A stretch of 64,000 bases of DNA, taken from NCBI RefSeq assembly GCF_000805455.1, contig NZ_JSUS01000071.1:372001-436000 (forward strand), in the 5' to 3' direction. The notes beneath the pieces are model-generated. The model ran no database searches, was not told the DNA's origin, and saw nothing but the letters and a program-made list of their open reading frames with translations. Source of the stretch: Acinetobacter sp. A47. GTDB lineage: Bacteria > Pseudomonadota > Gammaproteobacteria > Pseudomonadales > Moraxellaceae. This document shows, piece by piece, positions 46,004 to 54,404 of this stretch (positions within the stretch are counted from its first letter, which is position 1; each line of letters starts with the position of its first letter). Made by a program: the position numbers and the translations under genes.

Positions 46004-46399
46004 CTATAGCGGGGTCAATACAGGGGGCGGATTTAAACCGGAGAGATGGGGAGACTGGTAAGAGTTGGACCAGTGATATTGTTGCTGGGCAATGTGTATC
46101 TGTAATACAGGCTCATCCAGTTGCTGCTGGGCTTCGGTCACTACCACATGAAAACAGGAAGGCAAATGATCATGGTGATCTTGCAAACTTGAAGGCATCG
46201 GCAAATCGGATGCATCCGGGTCAGCAGGCACCGAATGGGCAGCAGGCTCGGCCTGTGCTGGCACATGATGTCCAAAATGATTGAGGGAACTGTACTCGCC
46301 CGGCTTTTCATGCGCACAAAATGCCGCTGCCACATTCCAGAAACCCTGAAACATGAACAAACCCAGCAAGACGGTAATGAAAATGGCAGAACGATGCAA
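46004..46399 (-). CDS. czcI: CzcI-like periplasmic metal-resistance protein, copy 1
   Basis: A 131-residue small exported protein preceding czcCBA, the position and layout of CzcI. A hydrophobic N-terminal signal (AIFITVLLGLFMFQGFWNVAAAFCAHE) leads to Cys/His-rich segments: CAHE, HFGHH and DHHDHLPSC. CzcI of Cupriavidus is thought to influence czc regulation, but its mechanism is not established. The start appears to be TTG, with AAGAG about seven bases upstream; no in-frame ATG exists before the signal. A paralogue at 46997-47395 shares the N-terminus, FCAHEK, the HHDHLPSC block and the C-terminal YQSPHLSG and NPPP motifs. Confidence 0.82.
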   Translation of the reverse strand: MHRSAIFITVLLGLFMFQGFWNVAAAFCAHEKPGEYSSLNHFGHHVPAQAEPAAHSVPADPDASDLPMPSSLQDHHDHLPSCFHVVVTEAQQQLDEPVLQIHIAQQQYHWSNSYQSPHLSGLNPPPVLTPL

Positions 46400-46451
46400 A
46401 GTTTTCTCTTTAGATAAAAATTGCGCGCATGAACTATAGCAAGTAAAGCCG

Positions 46452-46468
46452 ATGTAATAAAATTACAT
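46452..46468 (-). promoter_or_regulatory. Palindromic operator at the czcI copy 1 promoter
   Basis: A perfect dyad ATGTAAT-AAA-ATTACAT. On the minus strand it overlaps a possible -35 (TTTATT) 17 bases before TATAGT, which lies just upstream of czcI. The 19-base string CCGATGTAATAAAATTACA and the downstream TATAGT are repeated at the czcI copy 2 promoter. A metal-responsive regulator site is inferred; none of the regulators is encoded in the window. Confidence 0.6.
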
Positions 46469-46532
46469 GTCCGGATTTCGCCATAAAATCCCGGCTGAAG
46501 AGGCACCCAGCAAGCGACAGGACATCTGAAAA

Positions 46533-46560
46533 AGCAGGCAACAGTCCGGCTGCCCGGACT
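46533..46560 (-). terminator. Possible terminator after the 58-residue peptide gene
   Basis: AGTCCGG and CCGGACT pair around GCAG. On the minus strand the stem is followed after a few bases by GCTTTTTC. The T-tract is offset from the stem, so strength is uncertain. Confidence 0.4.
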
Positions 46561-46583
46561 GCCTCCTTTATGCTTAAAACAAC

Positions 46584-46760
46584 TTATTTACACTTTTGAT
46601 GCGGCCGCTGGTGCTCAATCTTGTTTTCCAGCCTGGCTTTGGCCTGTTGCTGGGACTGCAAGTTTTTTTCCAGAAACAGCAAGCCACCATCAGCACTGGC
46701 CCAGCTTGCTGAAAATGATAAAACCAAAAAACATACGGCTGTATTTAATTTAAAAGACAT
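46584..46760 (-). CDS. Small exported peptide between the two czcI copies
   Basis: A frame of 58 residues with a convincing signal peptide (FKLNTAVCFLVLSFSASWASA) and a short mature part of about 35 residues, Gln/Lys-rich and ending EHQRPHQKCK. The ATG has AGGTGA five bases upstream. A weaker in-frame GTG lies three codons earlier. It lies in the same direction between two metal-related genes; the single Cys and two His in the tail could bind metal, which is speculation. No family was recognised. It could still be a chance frame, but the ribosome site and signal peptide argue for a gene. Confidence 0.55.
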   Translation of the reverse strand: MSFKLNTAVCFLVLSFSASWASADGGLLFLEKNLQSQQQAKARLENKIEHQRPHQKCK

Positions 46761-46996
46761 AACATTCACCTGATTTAATCTATTGCTTCATATTCCGTTT
46801 CCGTCAACGAGAAATGGAGCACGGGTGAATTCATCTTCAATCAACGCCTGATGCCAAAGCACTGTTCCAGAGGTGTGGAATATCTCCGGAAGCGACCATT
46901 TATCCAGACAGGTCAACATCTGGCAAAAGTTTGATCAAGGACAAATAACCCATTGAAATAGATATATTTCCAGTGAGTTTTTTTGGGCTACCTCAC

Positions 46997-47395
46997 TTAT
47001 AGCGAGGTCAAGATCGGCGGCGGATTTGATCCGGACAAATGCGGGGACTGGTATAGATTAGACCAGTCATAGTGATGTTCGACCTCATGCGCACGCACAA
47101 CAGGGGTATGCCACTGCTGCTGTGTCTGCATCACCATCACATAGGAACAGGACGGTAAATGGTCATGATGATCTTGCAAGTTTAAAGAGGCGGCGACATC
47201 CGTATCTGCTTCAACAGCAGAAGATGAATGCGTTGCGGAAACATGACGCTTTTCAGGGGCGTGATGCCCAAAATGCTTGAGCTCACTATACTGGCCCGAC
47301 TTTTCATGCGCGCAGAAAGCCGCTGCCACATTCCAGAACCCTTGGAACATGAACAAGCTTAACAGCAGGGTCACAAAAATGAGCGGACGTTGCAA
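46997..47395 (-). CDS. CzcI-like periplasmic protein, copy 2
   Basis: A 132-residue paralogue of czcI copy 1. The signal (LIFVTLLLSLFMFQGFWNVAAAFCAHEKSG) and the blocks LQDHHDHLPSC and YQSPHLSGSNPPP are nearly the same; the central linker differs (KRHVSATHSSSAVEADTDVAAS). Alignment with copy 1 suggests a TTG start (TTG-CAA-CGT against TTG-CAT-CGT); a GTG two codons upstream is the alternative. It is the most upstream gene of the czc cluster and has its own copy of the palindromic promoter. The ribosome site is weak in both cases. Confidence 0.78.
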   Translation of the reverse strand: MQRPLIFVTLLLSLFMFQGFWNVAAAFCAHEKSGQYSELKHFGHHAPEKRHVSATHSSSAVEADTDVAASLNLQDHHDHLPSCSYVMVMQTQQQWHTPVVRAHEVEHHYDWSNLYQSPHLSGSNPPPILTSL

Positions 47396-47447
47396 CAGCA
47401 CACCATTACAGTAAATTGCACAAAGCCACTATAGCAGGCGATACCGA

Positions 47448-47462
47448 TGTAATAAAATTACA
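47448..47462 (-). promoter_or_regulatory. Palindromic operator at the czcI copy 2 promoter
   Basis: The dyad TGTAAT-AAA-ATTACA is identical to that before copy 1, again followed on the minus strand by TATAGT at the same distance. The flanks outside these blocks differ, so the dyad itself appears conserved by selection rather than only by recent duplication. Confidence 0.6.
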
Positions 47463-47511
47463 AAACGGTTTTCAGTTCATTCAGACCTGATTTAAAACAT
47501 TTTTCAGATAC

Positions 47512-47530
47512 ATTGATAATAATCATTTTC
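47512..47530 (+). promoter_or_regulatory. Fur-like box upstream of the lipoprotein gene
   Basis: ATTGATAATAATCATTTTC matches the 19-base Fur consensus GATAATGATAATCATTATC at 14 positions by eye. It ends 15 bases before the start codon, where repressor binding would block transcription or the ribosome. Iron control is inference. Confidence 0.5.
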
Positions 47531-47545
47531 TAATGCGGGTATTTT

Positions 47546-48238
47546 ATGTCTAGAACATTTGCAATTTTACTGCTGGCAACGGGGCTGAGCCTCAGCGGCT
47601 GTGCAACCAGCATGCTTTCATCGGCCCTGCCCAATGAAACGACTCAGGTGCAAACCAGTACCCTCAAAAATGACCGCATTATTGCCCTCGGACAGGCCAT
47701 ACAGAACCAGCAAAACCAGGGACTGGTCTTTATTGGTCAGGACTTTAACTACCTCATGACTGATGGTAGTGACCAGTTGCTTAAACTGCTTCATGCCATT
47801 CCGGCAAAAGATCGCAGTTTTACCAACCCGACGCCACTGGTGCTAACCATGGAGGGTGCAAGCCAGTTTCGGGGTGTGCTTACGATCCAGTATAATACCC
47901 GTATGGGCGATCTGAGCCAGAAACAGAAAGAACTGCTGAAATCTCTGGGATTTAGACAAAATCTTGATCTGATGCAAACCCAGCAAAGCAATGCATATCC
48001 TTCGGTCAGTGTGTTCTTCAAGGGCCAGCTTTATCAGGCACTTGATCACCAGAAAATCCAGCAGAAACTTCCCGAGCCTTACCCGGTTAGCTTACAGCAG
48101 GAAACCAGCATCACCACCAAGCACCCTTTTAAGCGGGCAACCCGCAAGGTGCTTTACCCGCTGGCCATGACCTTTGATGTGATTACCATCGGGCCGCTGT
48201 TAATCTGGTCTGATCTGCACGGTGACTTTAATAAATAG
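47546..48238 (+). CDS. Putative lipoprotein of unknown function
   Basis: A 230-residue protein with a lipoprotein signal (ILLLATGLSLSGC, lipidated Cys19). The mature part has no motif I know; it includes QGLVFIGQDFNYLMTDGSDQLLKLL, a Phe/Gln-rich middle and a hydrophobic C-terminal stretch (VLYPLAMTFDVITIGPLLIWSDL) that resembles the tails of small YbbC/YceK-type envelope lipoproteins. A Fur-like box sits immediately upstream and a hairpin terminator downstream. It is divergent from czcI copy 2, so the 145-base gap carries both control regions. Confidence 0.7.
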   Translation: MSRTFAILLLATGLSLSGCATSMLSSALPNETTQVQTSTLKNDRIIALGQAIQNQQNQGLVFIGQDFNYLMTDGSDQLLKLLHAIPAKDRSFTNPTPLVLTMEGASQFRGVLTIQYNTRMGDLSQKQKELLKSLGFRQNLDLMQTQQSNAYPSVSVFFKGQLYQALDHQKIQQKLPEPYPVSLQQETSITTKHPFKRATRKVLYPLAMTFDVITIGPLLIWSDLHGDFNK

Positions 48239-48267
48239 ATACAAAATCGGGTTTTAGCCGCCGATAG

Positions 48268-48299
48268 CGGTTGATCCTTGGCCAGGCCAGGATTAACCG
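48268..48299 (+). terminator. Hairpin after the lipoprotein gene
   Basis: CGGTTGATCCT pairs with AGGATTAACCG (one G-T pair) around a 10-base loop that itself can fold (TGGCCAGGCC). It is followed by CGTTTTC. Terminator function is probable but the T-tract is short. Confidence 0.5.
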
Positions 48300-48401
48300 C
48301 GTTTTCACTGCCGGGGCATACATAAATAGAACAATAGCCGCAAAGAAAGAACTTATATTAAAAACATAATAATGAAAAACTTAGCTTAAGGAGTTGCCTG
48401 T

Positions 48402-48779
48402 ATGAAGATTGCAAATATCAAACAGCGGTTACATTCCTATTGTTCTGACCTGGCTCAACCTCATCCCCTGTCCGACTCTGAGCAGGAAATCCATAAAGCC
48501 GAATTGTTTCAGGCCCTCGCCCATCATGAGCATGCACTCGATGCCCATCCATTTATTTCGTCCAATGACCGCAATGCTGTCTGGTATTTTCTGCGTGCAG
48601 CCTTACGGGGGCATCATGAAGCGGCCTTCAAGCTCGGAGAAAGCTATTTGCATGGTGATCTGGGACTGGATAAGGACTATAAGAAAGCACAATACTGGCT
48701 GGAACGGGCCGTAGCGCTGGGGCATCCTGAAGCAAAAGCGCATTTGTATACAGCCTTTAGCGAACTGGCTTTTTCATAA
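48402..48779 (+). CDS. Sel1-like repeat protein
   Basis: A 125-residue protein without a signal peptide. Residues about 55-115 form Sel1/TPR-type helix pairs: AVWYFLRAALRGHHEAAFKLGESYLHGDLGLDKDYKKAQYWLERAVALGHPEAKAHL, with the typical A-x-G-H and L-G-x-x-Y-L-x-G pattern. Such repeats mediate protein contacts. AAGGAG lies eight bases before the ATG. It is a single gene sharing a bidirectional terminator with ettA. Confidence 0.8.
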   Translation: MKIANIKQRLHSYCSDLAQPHPLSDSEQEIHKAELFQALAHHEHALDAHPFISSNDRNAVWYFLRAALRGHHEAAFKLGESYLHGDLGLDKDYKKAQYWLERAVALGHPEAKAHLYTAFSELAFS

Positions 48780-48781
48780 AT

Positions 48782-48811
48782 AAAAAAACCAGCTGGGCAG
48801 CTGGTTTTTTT
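48782..48811. terminator. Bidirectional terminator between the Sel1 gene and ettA
   Basis: AAAAAACCAGCT pairs with AGCTGGTTTTTT around GGGC, with an A-run on one side and a T-run on the other. Confidence 0.85.
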
Positions 48812-48824
48812 TAATCTACAGGAA

Positions 48825-50486
48825 TTAACCCGTAATTTTTTTGTACTTGGTGCGTTTTTGCACGGCATCTTCGCCTAAACGAGACTGGCGATACGCTTCG
48901 TATTCTGCATAGTTACCTGTGTAGAATTCTGGCTGCTCGTTTTCAAACGACAAGATATGCGTTGCAATACGGTCAAGGAACCAACGGTCATGCGATACCA
49001 CCATGACGGTACCCGGGAACACCAGAATGGCATCCTCAAGCGCACGTAATGTTTCGATATCCAGGTCGTTTGATGGCTCATCCAGCAAGATCACGTTTGC
49101 ACCTTGCTGCAAGATTTTTGCAAGTTGCAGACGGTTACGCTCACCACCAGACAATTCACCAACGCGTTTTTGCTGGTCCTGGCCTTTGAAGTTAAAACGG
49201 CCAATATAGGCACGTGATGCAATTTCGTAATCACCGACACGCAGGATATCAAGACCGCCAGACACTTCTTCCCAAACGGTTTTGTTGTTATCCAGAGTGT
49301 CACGGATCTGACCCACGTAAGCCACTTTAACCGACTCACCTAAAGTCACAGTACCGGTATCCGGTTGCTGCTCGCCAGTCATCATACGGAACAAGGTGGT
49401 TTTACCCGCACCATTTGGCCCTACAATCCCCACGATCGCTGTAGGCGGTACAGTGAAGGTCAGGTTTTCATACAGCAGACGGCCATCGAATGATTTGCTG
49501 ATCCCTTCCACTTCCACCACTTTGTTACCCAGACGTGGGCCAGGTGGAATGTAGATTTCAGATGTTTCATTACGTTGCTGGAATTCTTTCGAGTTAAGCT
49601 CTTCAAAACGCTCCATACGCGCCTTGTTTTTCTTTTGCTGGCCTTTGGCATTTGAACGAACCCATTCAAGTTCTTTTTTCAATGCTTTAGCAAAAGATTC
49701 TTCTTGTTTCTGTTCCTGCTCTAGACGGGCATTCTTCTGTTCCAGCCAAGAAGAATAGTTACCCTGATAAGGAATACCATGCCCACGGTCAAGCTCAAGA
49801 ATCCACTCGGCTACATTATCGAGGAAGTAACGGTCATGCGTAATCGCCACGATGGTGCCCGGGAAGTCCTTCAAGAAACGTTCTAGCCAAGACACCGATT
49901 CGGCATCAAGATGGTTCGTCGGTTCGTCAAGAAGCAACATGTCCGGCTTAGACAGCAACAGACGGCACAATGCTACACGGCGGCGTTCACCCCCTGAAAG
50001 CTTGGTTACGTCTGCATCCCACGCTGGCAGGTTCAAAGCACCGGCAGCGATTTCAAGCTGGTTGTTCAGGTTGTGCGCATCCCATGCATGGATGATGGCT
50101 TCGAGTTTCTCTTGCTCTTTTGCAAGCGCGTCAAAATCTGCATCCGGTTCAGCATATTCGGCAAACACCTGATCAAGGCGTTCTAAGGCGTCAAGTGCTT
50201 CACGTACACCATCTTCAACGTTCCCACGAACATCTTTGCTCGGATCAAGTGGCGGCTCCTGTTCCAGATAACCGATCTTGATTCCTGGTTGTGCACGAGC
50301 TTCACCTGAGAAATCTTTATCTACGCCAGCCATAATACGGAGTAGGGTTGACTTACCTGCACCGTTCAAACCAAGCACACCAATTTTTGCGCCTGGGAAA
50401 AATGATAAAGAGATGTCTTTTAAGATTTCGCGCTTCGGCGGAACCATTTTCGACACTCGGTTCATCGTATAAATATATTGGGCCAC
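48825..50486 (-). CDS. ettA: Energy-dependent translational throttle protein EttA (ABC-F)
   Basis: A 553-residue soluble ABC-F ATPase that binds the ribosomal E site and gates entry into elongation according to ATP level. Two ATPase domains are visible: Walker A GLNGAGKST and GPNGAGKTT, signatures KLSGGERRRVAL and ELSGGERNRLQL, Walker B MLLLDEPTNHLD and VILLDEPSNDLD. The linker between them is charged (KNARLEQEQKQEESFAKALKKELEWVRSNAKGQQKKNKARMERFEEL). The start is GTG with AGGAG six bases upstream, giving the conserved N-terminus (V/M)AQYIYTMNRVSK; the frame stays open 20 codons further without a ribosome site. Confidence 0.95.
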   Translation of the reverse strand: MAQYIYTMNRVSKMVPPKREILKDISLSFFPGAKIGVLGLNGAGKSTLLRIMAGVDKDFSGEARAQPGIKIGYLEQEPPLDPSKDVRGNVEDGVREALDALERLDQVFAEYAEPDADFDALAKEQEKLEAIIHAWDAHNLNNQLEIAAGALNLPAWDADVTKLSGGERRRVALCRLLLSKPDMLLLDEPTNHLDAESVSWLERFLKDFPGTIVAITHDRYFLDNVAEWILELDRGHGIPYQGNYSSWLEQKNARLEQEQKQEESFAKALKKELEWVRSNAKGQQKKNKARMERFEELNSKEFQQRNETSEIYIPPGPRLGNKVVEVEGISKSFDGRLLYENLTFTVPPTAIVGIVGPNGAGKTTLFRMMTGEQQPDTGTVTLGESVKVAYVGQIRDTLDNNKTVWEEVSGGLDILRVGDYEIASRAYIGRFNFKGQDQQKRVGELSGGERNRLQLAKILQQGANVILLDEPSNDLDIETLRALEDAILVFPGTVMVVSHDRWFLDRIATHILSFENEQPEFYTGNYAEYEAYRQSRLGEDAVQKRTKYKKITG

Positions 50487-50787
50487 GCAGGACTCCTCAA
50501 TTGAAAAACCAGTACATCGCAAATAAGCGAAAAAATAATCTGGCATATTATACGCTGAATCCCCCCTGACTTGAAGTTAAGTTGGCATTTGTTTGGCTTC
50601 TATAAAAAATTTTCTTTTTCAAGACATGACTGCATCAGCACTTTTCTGTCCGCCAGCAAATCTGGGCCGCTCCGCAACCGTGCTGCTATATCACTAAAAA
50701 TGCTATCCAGTTCAAATTTTACGCATCCGGCTGGATAAAATATGCGCTAGACTCGGGCAATATTTAACTCACGTAGATGATGACATC

Positions 50788-52065
50788 ATGACTTATAAAG
50801 ACGAAACACTCGCCATTCATGCAGGATACTCCCCCGAAGCCACCACCAAGGCCGTGGCCGTGCCGATCTATCAGACCACTTCTTATGCCTTTGACAATAC
50901 GCAGCATGGGGCAGACCTGTTTGACCTCAAGGTGCAGGGCAATATCTATACCCGGATCATGAACCCGACCACGGCCGTACTGGAACAGCGCATTGCCGCA
51001 CTGGAAGGTGGCATTGCTGCGCTGGCGCTAGCGTCGGGTATGGCCGCAATTACCTATGCAATCCAGACCATTGCCGAAGCAGGTGACAACATTGCCTCGG
51101 TCTCTACCTTGTACGGCGGAACCTATAACTTATTTGCCCATACCTTACCAAAGCAAGGCATTGAGGTCCGTTTCTTTGACGGTCAGAATCCGGAGGCATT
51201 ACGCCAGCTCATTAATGATCAAACCAAACTGGTCTTTGTAGAGTCGATCGGTAACCCGCTCGGCAATATTATCGACCTTGAAGCGATTGTCAGCATTGCC
51301 CATGAATATGGTGTGCCGGTGATCGTGGACAATACCGTGGCAACCCCTGCCCTGCTCAAGCCTTTCGAGTTTGGTGCCGATATCGTGATTCATTCACTGA
51401 CCAAATACATTGGCGGGCATGGCAACAGCATTGGCGGAATCATTGTAGATAGCGGCAAATTTCCTTGGGGGCAATATCCTGAACGTTTCCGGGCGCTGAA
51501 TACCCCAGACCCGAGCTATCATGGCGTCAATTATGTCGAGGCCTTGGGAGCTGCAGCCTACATTGCCCGTGCCCGTGTCGTGCCATTACGCAATACCGGC
51601 GCGGCCATTAGTCCGCTGAGTGTATTCCTGATCCTGCAAGGACTGGAAACTTTAAATCTGCGCATGGAACGTCATACGGAAAATGCCATCAAGATTGCTG
51701 AATATTTAAAACAGCATCCAAAAGTAAAATGGGTCAATTATGCCGGACTGAAAGACCATCCTCAGCATCATCTGGCGCAAAAGTATGTGAAAGGTAAACC
51801 TTCTGCCATCCTGTCTTTCGGGGTCAAAGATGGCCTGCAAGGCGGTACCCGTTTTATTGATGCCTTGCAGCTGTTTACCCGTCTGGTCAATATCGGCGAT
51901 GCCAAGAGCCTGGCCTGCCACCCTGCCACCACCACCCACCGTCAGCTCAATGCAGAAGAGCTCAAGTCAGCAGGGGTCAGTGAAGATTTGGTACGTCTGT
52001 CGATCGGGATTGAACATGTGGATGACCTGATTGCCGACCTCGAACAGGCCCTTGCCCAGGTTTAA
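50788..52065 (+). CDS. metY: O-acetylhomoserine sulfhydrylase (PLP enzyme)
   Basis: A 425-residue Cys/Met metabolism PLP enzyme that makes homocysteine from O-acetylhomoserine and sulfide. The N-terminus ETLAIHAGYSPEATTKAVAVPIYQTTSY, the NPTTAVLEQRIAALEGG motif and the PLP lysine in HSLTKYIGGHGNSIGG (about residue 208) are typical, as is the C-terminal HPATTTHRQL. Length fits MetY better than the shorter MetB/MetZ. No clear ribosome site is seen before the ATG. About 230 bases upstream are gene-free, and I see no SAM riboswitch there. Confidence 0.92.
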   Translation: MTYKDETLAIHAGYSPEATTKAVAVPIYQTTSYAFDNTQHGADLFDLKVQGNIYTRIMNPTTAVLEQRIAALEGGIAALALASGMAAITYAIQTIAEAGDNIASVSTLYGGTYNLFAHTLPKQGIEVRFFDGQNPEALRQLINDQTKLVFVESIGNPLGNIIDLEAIVSIAHEYGVPVIVDNTVATPALLKPFEFGADIVIHSLTKYIGGHGNSIGGIIVDSGKFPWGQYPERFRALNTPDPSYHGVNYVEALGAAAYIARARVVPLRNTGAAISPLSVFLILQGLETLNLRMERHTENAIKIAEYLKQHPKVKWVNYAGLKDHPQHHLAQKYVKGKPSAILSFGVKDGLQGGTRFIDALQLFTRLVNIGDAKSLACHPATTTHRQLNAEELKSAGVSEDLVRLSIGIEHVDDLIADLEQALAQV

Positions 52066-52080
52066 TTTTAATGACTTTTT

Positions 52081-52108
52081 CAGGCCCCGTAACAGGGGCC
52101 TGTTTTTT
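52081..52108 (+). terminator. Terminator of metY
   Basis: CAGGCCCC pairs with GGGGCCTG around GTAACA and is followed by six T. Confidence 0.85.
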
Positions 52109-52320
52109 GTGCAAAACTAAAAAAATATGCTTGCTTTTTCAACTAATACAAGACTTTGTTTTAGAGCTTTTACTCTAAAAAAGGCATTATTTTTCAATTA
52201 TTTACACTAGACAAACAAAAAAGATCGGTTAATATTAGACCAAAATAAATTGCAGTGTTAAGCACAATAGGACAGCATTGCACACAACAGCATGATTCGT
52301 GATGAATGTAGGATACTTAC

Positions 52321-53208
52321 ATGAATGCAAAACTCAAAAAACTTTTCCAGCAAAAAGTCGACGGTAAAACAATTATTGTCACTGGTGCATCAAGTGGTAT
52401 TGGTTTAACGGTTTCAAAATACCTTGCGCAGGCAGGTGCCCATGTCTTACTGATTGCTCGCACCAAAGAGAAGTTGGATGAGGTCAAGGCAGAGATTGAA
52501 GCTGCAGGCGGCAAGGCCTCAGTTTTCCCATGTGATCTTAACGAGATGGAATCGATTGACGCCGTTTCAAAAGAAATCCTGGCAGCAGTCGATCATATCG
52601 ATATCCTGATAAACAATGCCGGACGTTCGATCCGTCGTGCCGTACACGAGTCGGTTGACCGTTTCCATGACTTTGAACGCACCATGCAGCTCAACTACTT
52701 CGGTGCTGTACGTCTGGTACTGAATATCCTGCCCCACATGATGCAACGCAAAGATGGCCAGATCATCAATATCAGCTCGATTGGTGTACTGGCCAATGCC
52801 ACCCGCTTCTCGGCCTATGTGGCATCAAAAGCGGCACTGGATGCCTTTAGCCGCTGTCTGTCCGCCGAAGTACGTTCGCATAAAATTGCGATTACCTCTA
52901 TTTATATGCCTCTGGTTCGTACTCCCATGATTGCACCAACCAAAATTTATAAATATGTACCAACCCTTTCACCCGAAGAAGCTGCCGACCTGATTGCTTA
53001 TGCGATTGTGAAAAAACCAAAGAAAATCGCCACCAATCTGGGCCGCCTTGCATCAATTACCTATGCCATTGCACCGGATATCAACAATATCCTGATGTCA
53101 ATTGGCTATAACCTGTTCCCGAGCTCAACCGCTTCGGTCGGTAAACAGGAAAAGCTGAACCTGATCCAGCGTGCCTATGCACGCCTGTTCCCAGGGGAGC
53201 ACTGGTAA
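52321..53208 (+). CDS. acr1: Fatty acyl-CoA reductase (Acr1-type)
   Basis: A 295-residue short-chain dehydrogenase. NADPH-binding TGASSGIG is near residue 21, NNAGRSIRRAVHES near residue 100, the Ser-Tyr-Lys triad in SSIGVLANATRFSAYVASKAAL, and the distinctive C-terminus LNLIQRAYARLFPGEHW. Length, the stretch RFHDFERTMQLNYFGAVRLVLN and the C-terminus agree with my recollection of Acr1 of Acinetobacter baylyi, which reduces long-chain acyl-CoA to fatty aldehyde for wax ester synthesis. AGGA lies about eight bases before the ATG. The wax synthase gene is not adjacent. It shares a terminator with the next, converging gene. Confidence 0.92.
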   Translation: MNAKLKKLFQQKVDGKTIIVTGASSGIGLTVSKYLAQAGAHVLLIARTKEKLDEVKAEIEAAGGKASVFPCDLNEMESIDAVSKEILAAVDHIDILINNAGRSIRRAVHESVDRFHDFERTMQLNYFGAVRLVLNILPHMMQRKDGQIINISSIGVLANATRFSAYVASKAALDAFSRCLSAEVRSHKIAITSIYMPLVRTPMIAPTKIYKYVPTLSPEEAADLIAYAIVKKPKKIATNLGRLASITYAIAPDINNILMSIGYNLFPSSTASVGKQEKLNLIQRAYARLFPGEHW

Positions 53209-53224
53209 TCGTTGAACCGGTCCT

Positions 53225-53260
53225 AAAAAAACAGCCAGTCTTATGACTGGCTGTTTTTTT
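53225..53260. terminator. Bidirectional terminator between acr1 and the extended SDR gene
   Basis: AAAACAGCCAGTC pairs with GACTGGCTGTTTT around TTAT, with A and T runs on opposite sides. Confidence 0.85.
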
Positions 53261-53269
53261 TACATCGCT

Positions 53270-54373
53270 CTAGTTCTCGCTGGCCTGACGGACCCAGTCC
53301 GTGCTTTTACGAATCGCGCCCTCGAGATCACCGGTTGCGATCTGCCAGCGCTGTTTAAACTGTTGTAAAACGGCTTGCTGCAACGTTTCGGTTCTGAGGA
53401 AATCTAACATTTCCGTCGACATTTCCAGCCTGTTCGCCAGCCATGGCCACTTTAACATCAATTTTAATAGGCGAACCGGCACATGCCATGTGGGTGCCTT
53501 GACCTGTAACTGCGCTGCAATCATGCCAGTCAATTGCGGCAAAGCAAGATGATGTTCGCTGACCACCAGCATGGCCTGATTAACCAGAGCCTGATCTATC
53601 GCAGCTTTCACCATGATCTGGCATAAATCATCGACACGGATTAAGGGCAAATAATGCCGTGACGTTGCTGGCAGTGCATGCATTTTCTGGCGTTTCAGCA
53701 AATCAATCATGTGGGCAATCGGCTGGTTTAACGGAATTTCACCCGAGACATCATCGCCTAAAACAGTTGCCGGATGGATAATGGTCCAGTCTATGGACTG
53801 GCGCTGCGCAGCCTGTATCCATGCAAAGTGGGCTTCTATCTTGGAGGCCTCATAGGCCCCCAGCTTGCGGTAAACCGATAACCAGTCAGTCTGGTCAGGC
53901 TGTGCAAGACAAACCCCGGCCTGCTGTAAATGACCGGACAAGGTCAGCATATATCCCGACAGATGTACCGCCCGTTTCAACGCACAATGCTGATGGACAC
54001 AGCTCAGTAAATTTAAAGCCCCTTCGACATTGACCGTGCGGGCTTGCTGCATATCCAGATTCCAGGCAAACACGGCACTGCTATTATATAAGGTATCGAC
54101 CGATTTCAGCCTGTCCCAATCCTCGGGCTGGATGGCTAGATTTGCCTGCGTCACATCTGCCTGAATAAACGTCAGTTGTTGCAGGGAAACCTTTTTTTGT
54201 TCCAGCCATCGCGTCAGTGCCTGTTGCTGCTCGAGCGGATGACGAATCAGGGCAAAAACCCGATGGCCCTGTTGCAGCAGCTCCAGCAGCAGATAGCGAC
54301 CAATAAATCCGGTTGCGCCTGCAACCAGTGCAACTTGCTTATGTTGTTGATTTTTTAAATTATGATTGTGCAT
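53270..54373 (-). CDS. Extended SDR / NAD-dependent epimerase-like protein
   Basis: A 367-residue extended short-chain dehydrogenase. The N-terminal Rossmann motif is VAGATGFIGRYLLLELLQQGH (GxxGxxG), followed by a DxT-type motif (FIQADVT) and a likely active-site YEASK (Tyr-x-x-x-Lys) in KLGAYEASKIEAHF. It resembles thioester-reductase or NAD(P)-binding sugar epimerase proteins; the substrate is unknown. The start is the ATG with AGGT eight bases upstream. It is divergent from the MerR gene, whose product probably controls it through the dyad at 54415-54430. Being next to acr1 hints at lipid metabolism, but the two converge and are not one operon. Confidence 0.8.
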   Translation of the reverse strand: MHNHNLKNQQHKQVALVAGATGFIGRYLLLELLQQGHRVFALIRHPLEQQQALTRWLEQKKVSLQQLTFIQADVTQANLAIQPEDWDRLKSVDTLYNSSAVFAWNLDMQQARTVNVEGALNLLSCVHQHCALKRAVHLSGYMLTLSGHLQQAGVCLAQPDQTDWLSVYRKLGAYEASKIEAHFAWIQAAQRQSIDWTIIHPATVLGDDVSGEIPLNQPIAHMIDLLKRQKMHALPATSRHYLPLIRVDDLCQIMVKAAIDQALVNQAMLVVSEHHLALPQLTGMIAAQLQVKAPTWHVPVRLLKLMLKWPWLANRLEMSTEMLDFLRTETLQQAVLQQFKQRWQIATGDLEGAIRKSTDWVRQASEN

Positions 54374-54404
54374 TTGATCTACCTGTTTGATTGAAGGTAG
54401 GCAC

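Noticed and set aside
46770..46996. A further coding remnant between the 58-residue peptide gene and czcI copy 2
   Set aside because: No frame of useful length with a start signal and no visible similarity to czc genes.
50560..50787. SAM or cobalamin riboswitch before metY
   Set aside because: No P1 pairing, kink-turn or conserved core could be found by eye, and no terminator or sequestering hairpin is near the start.
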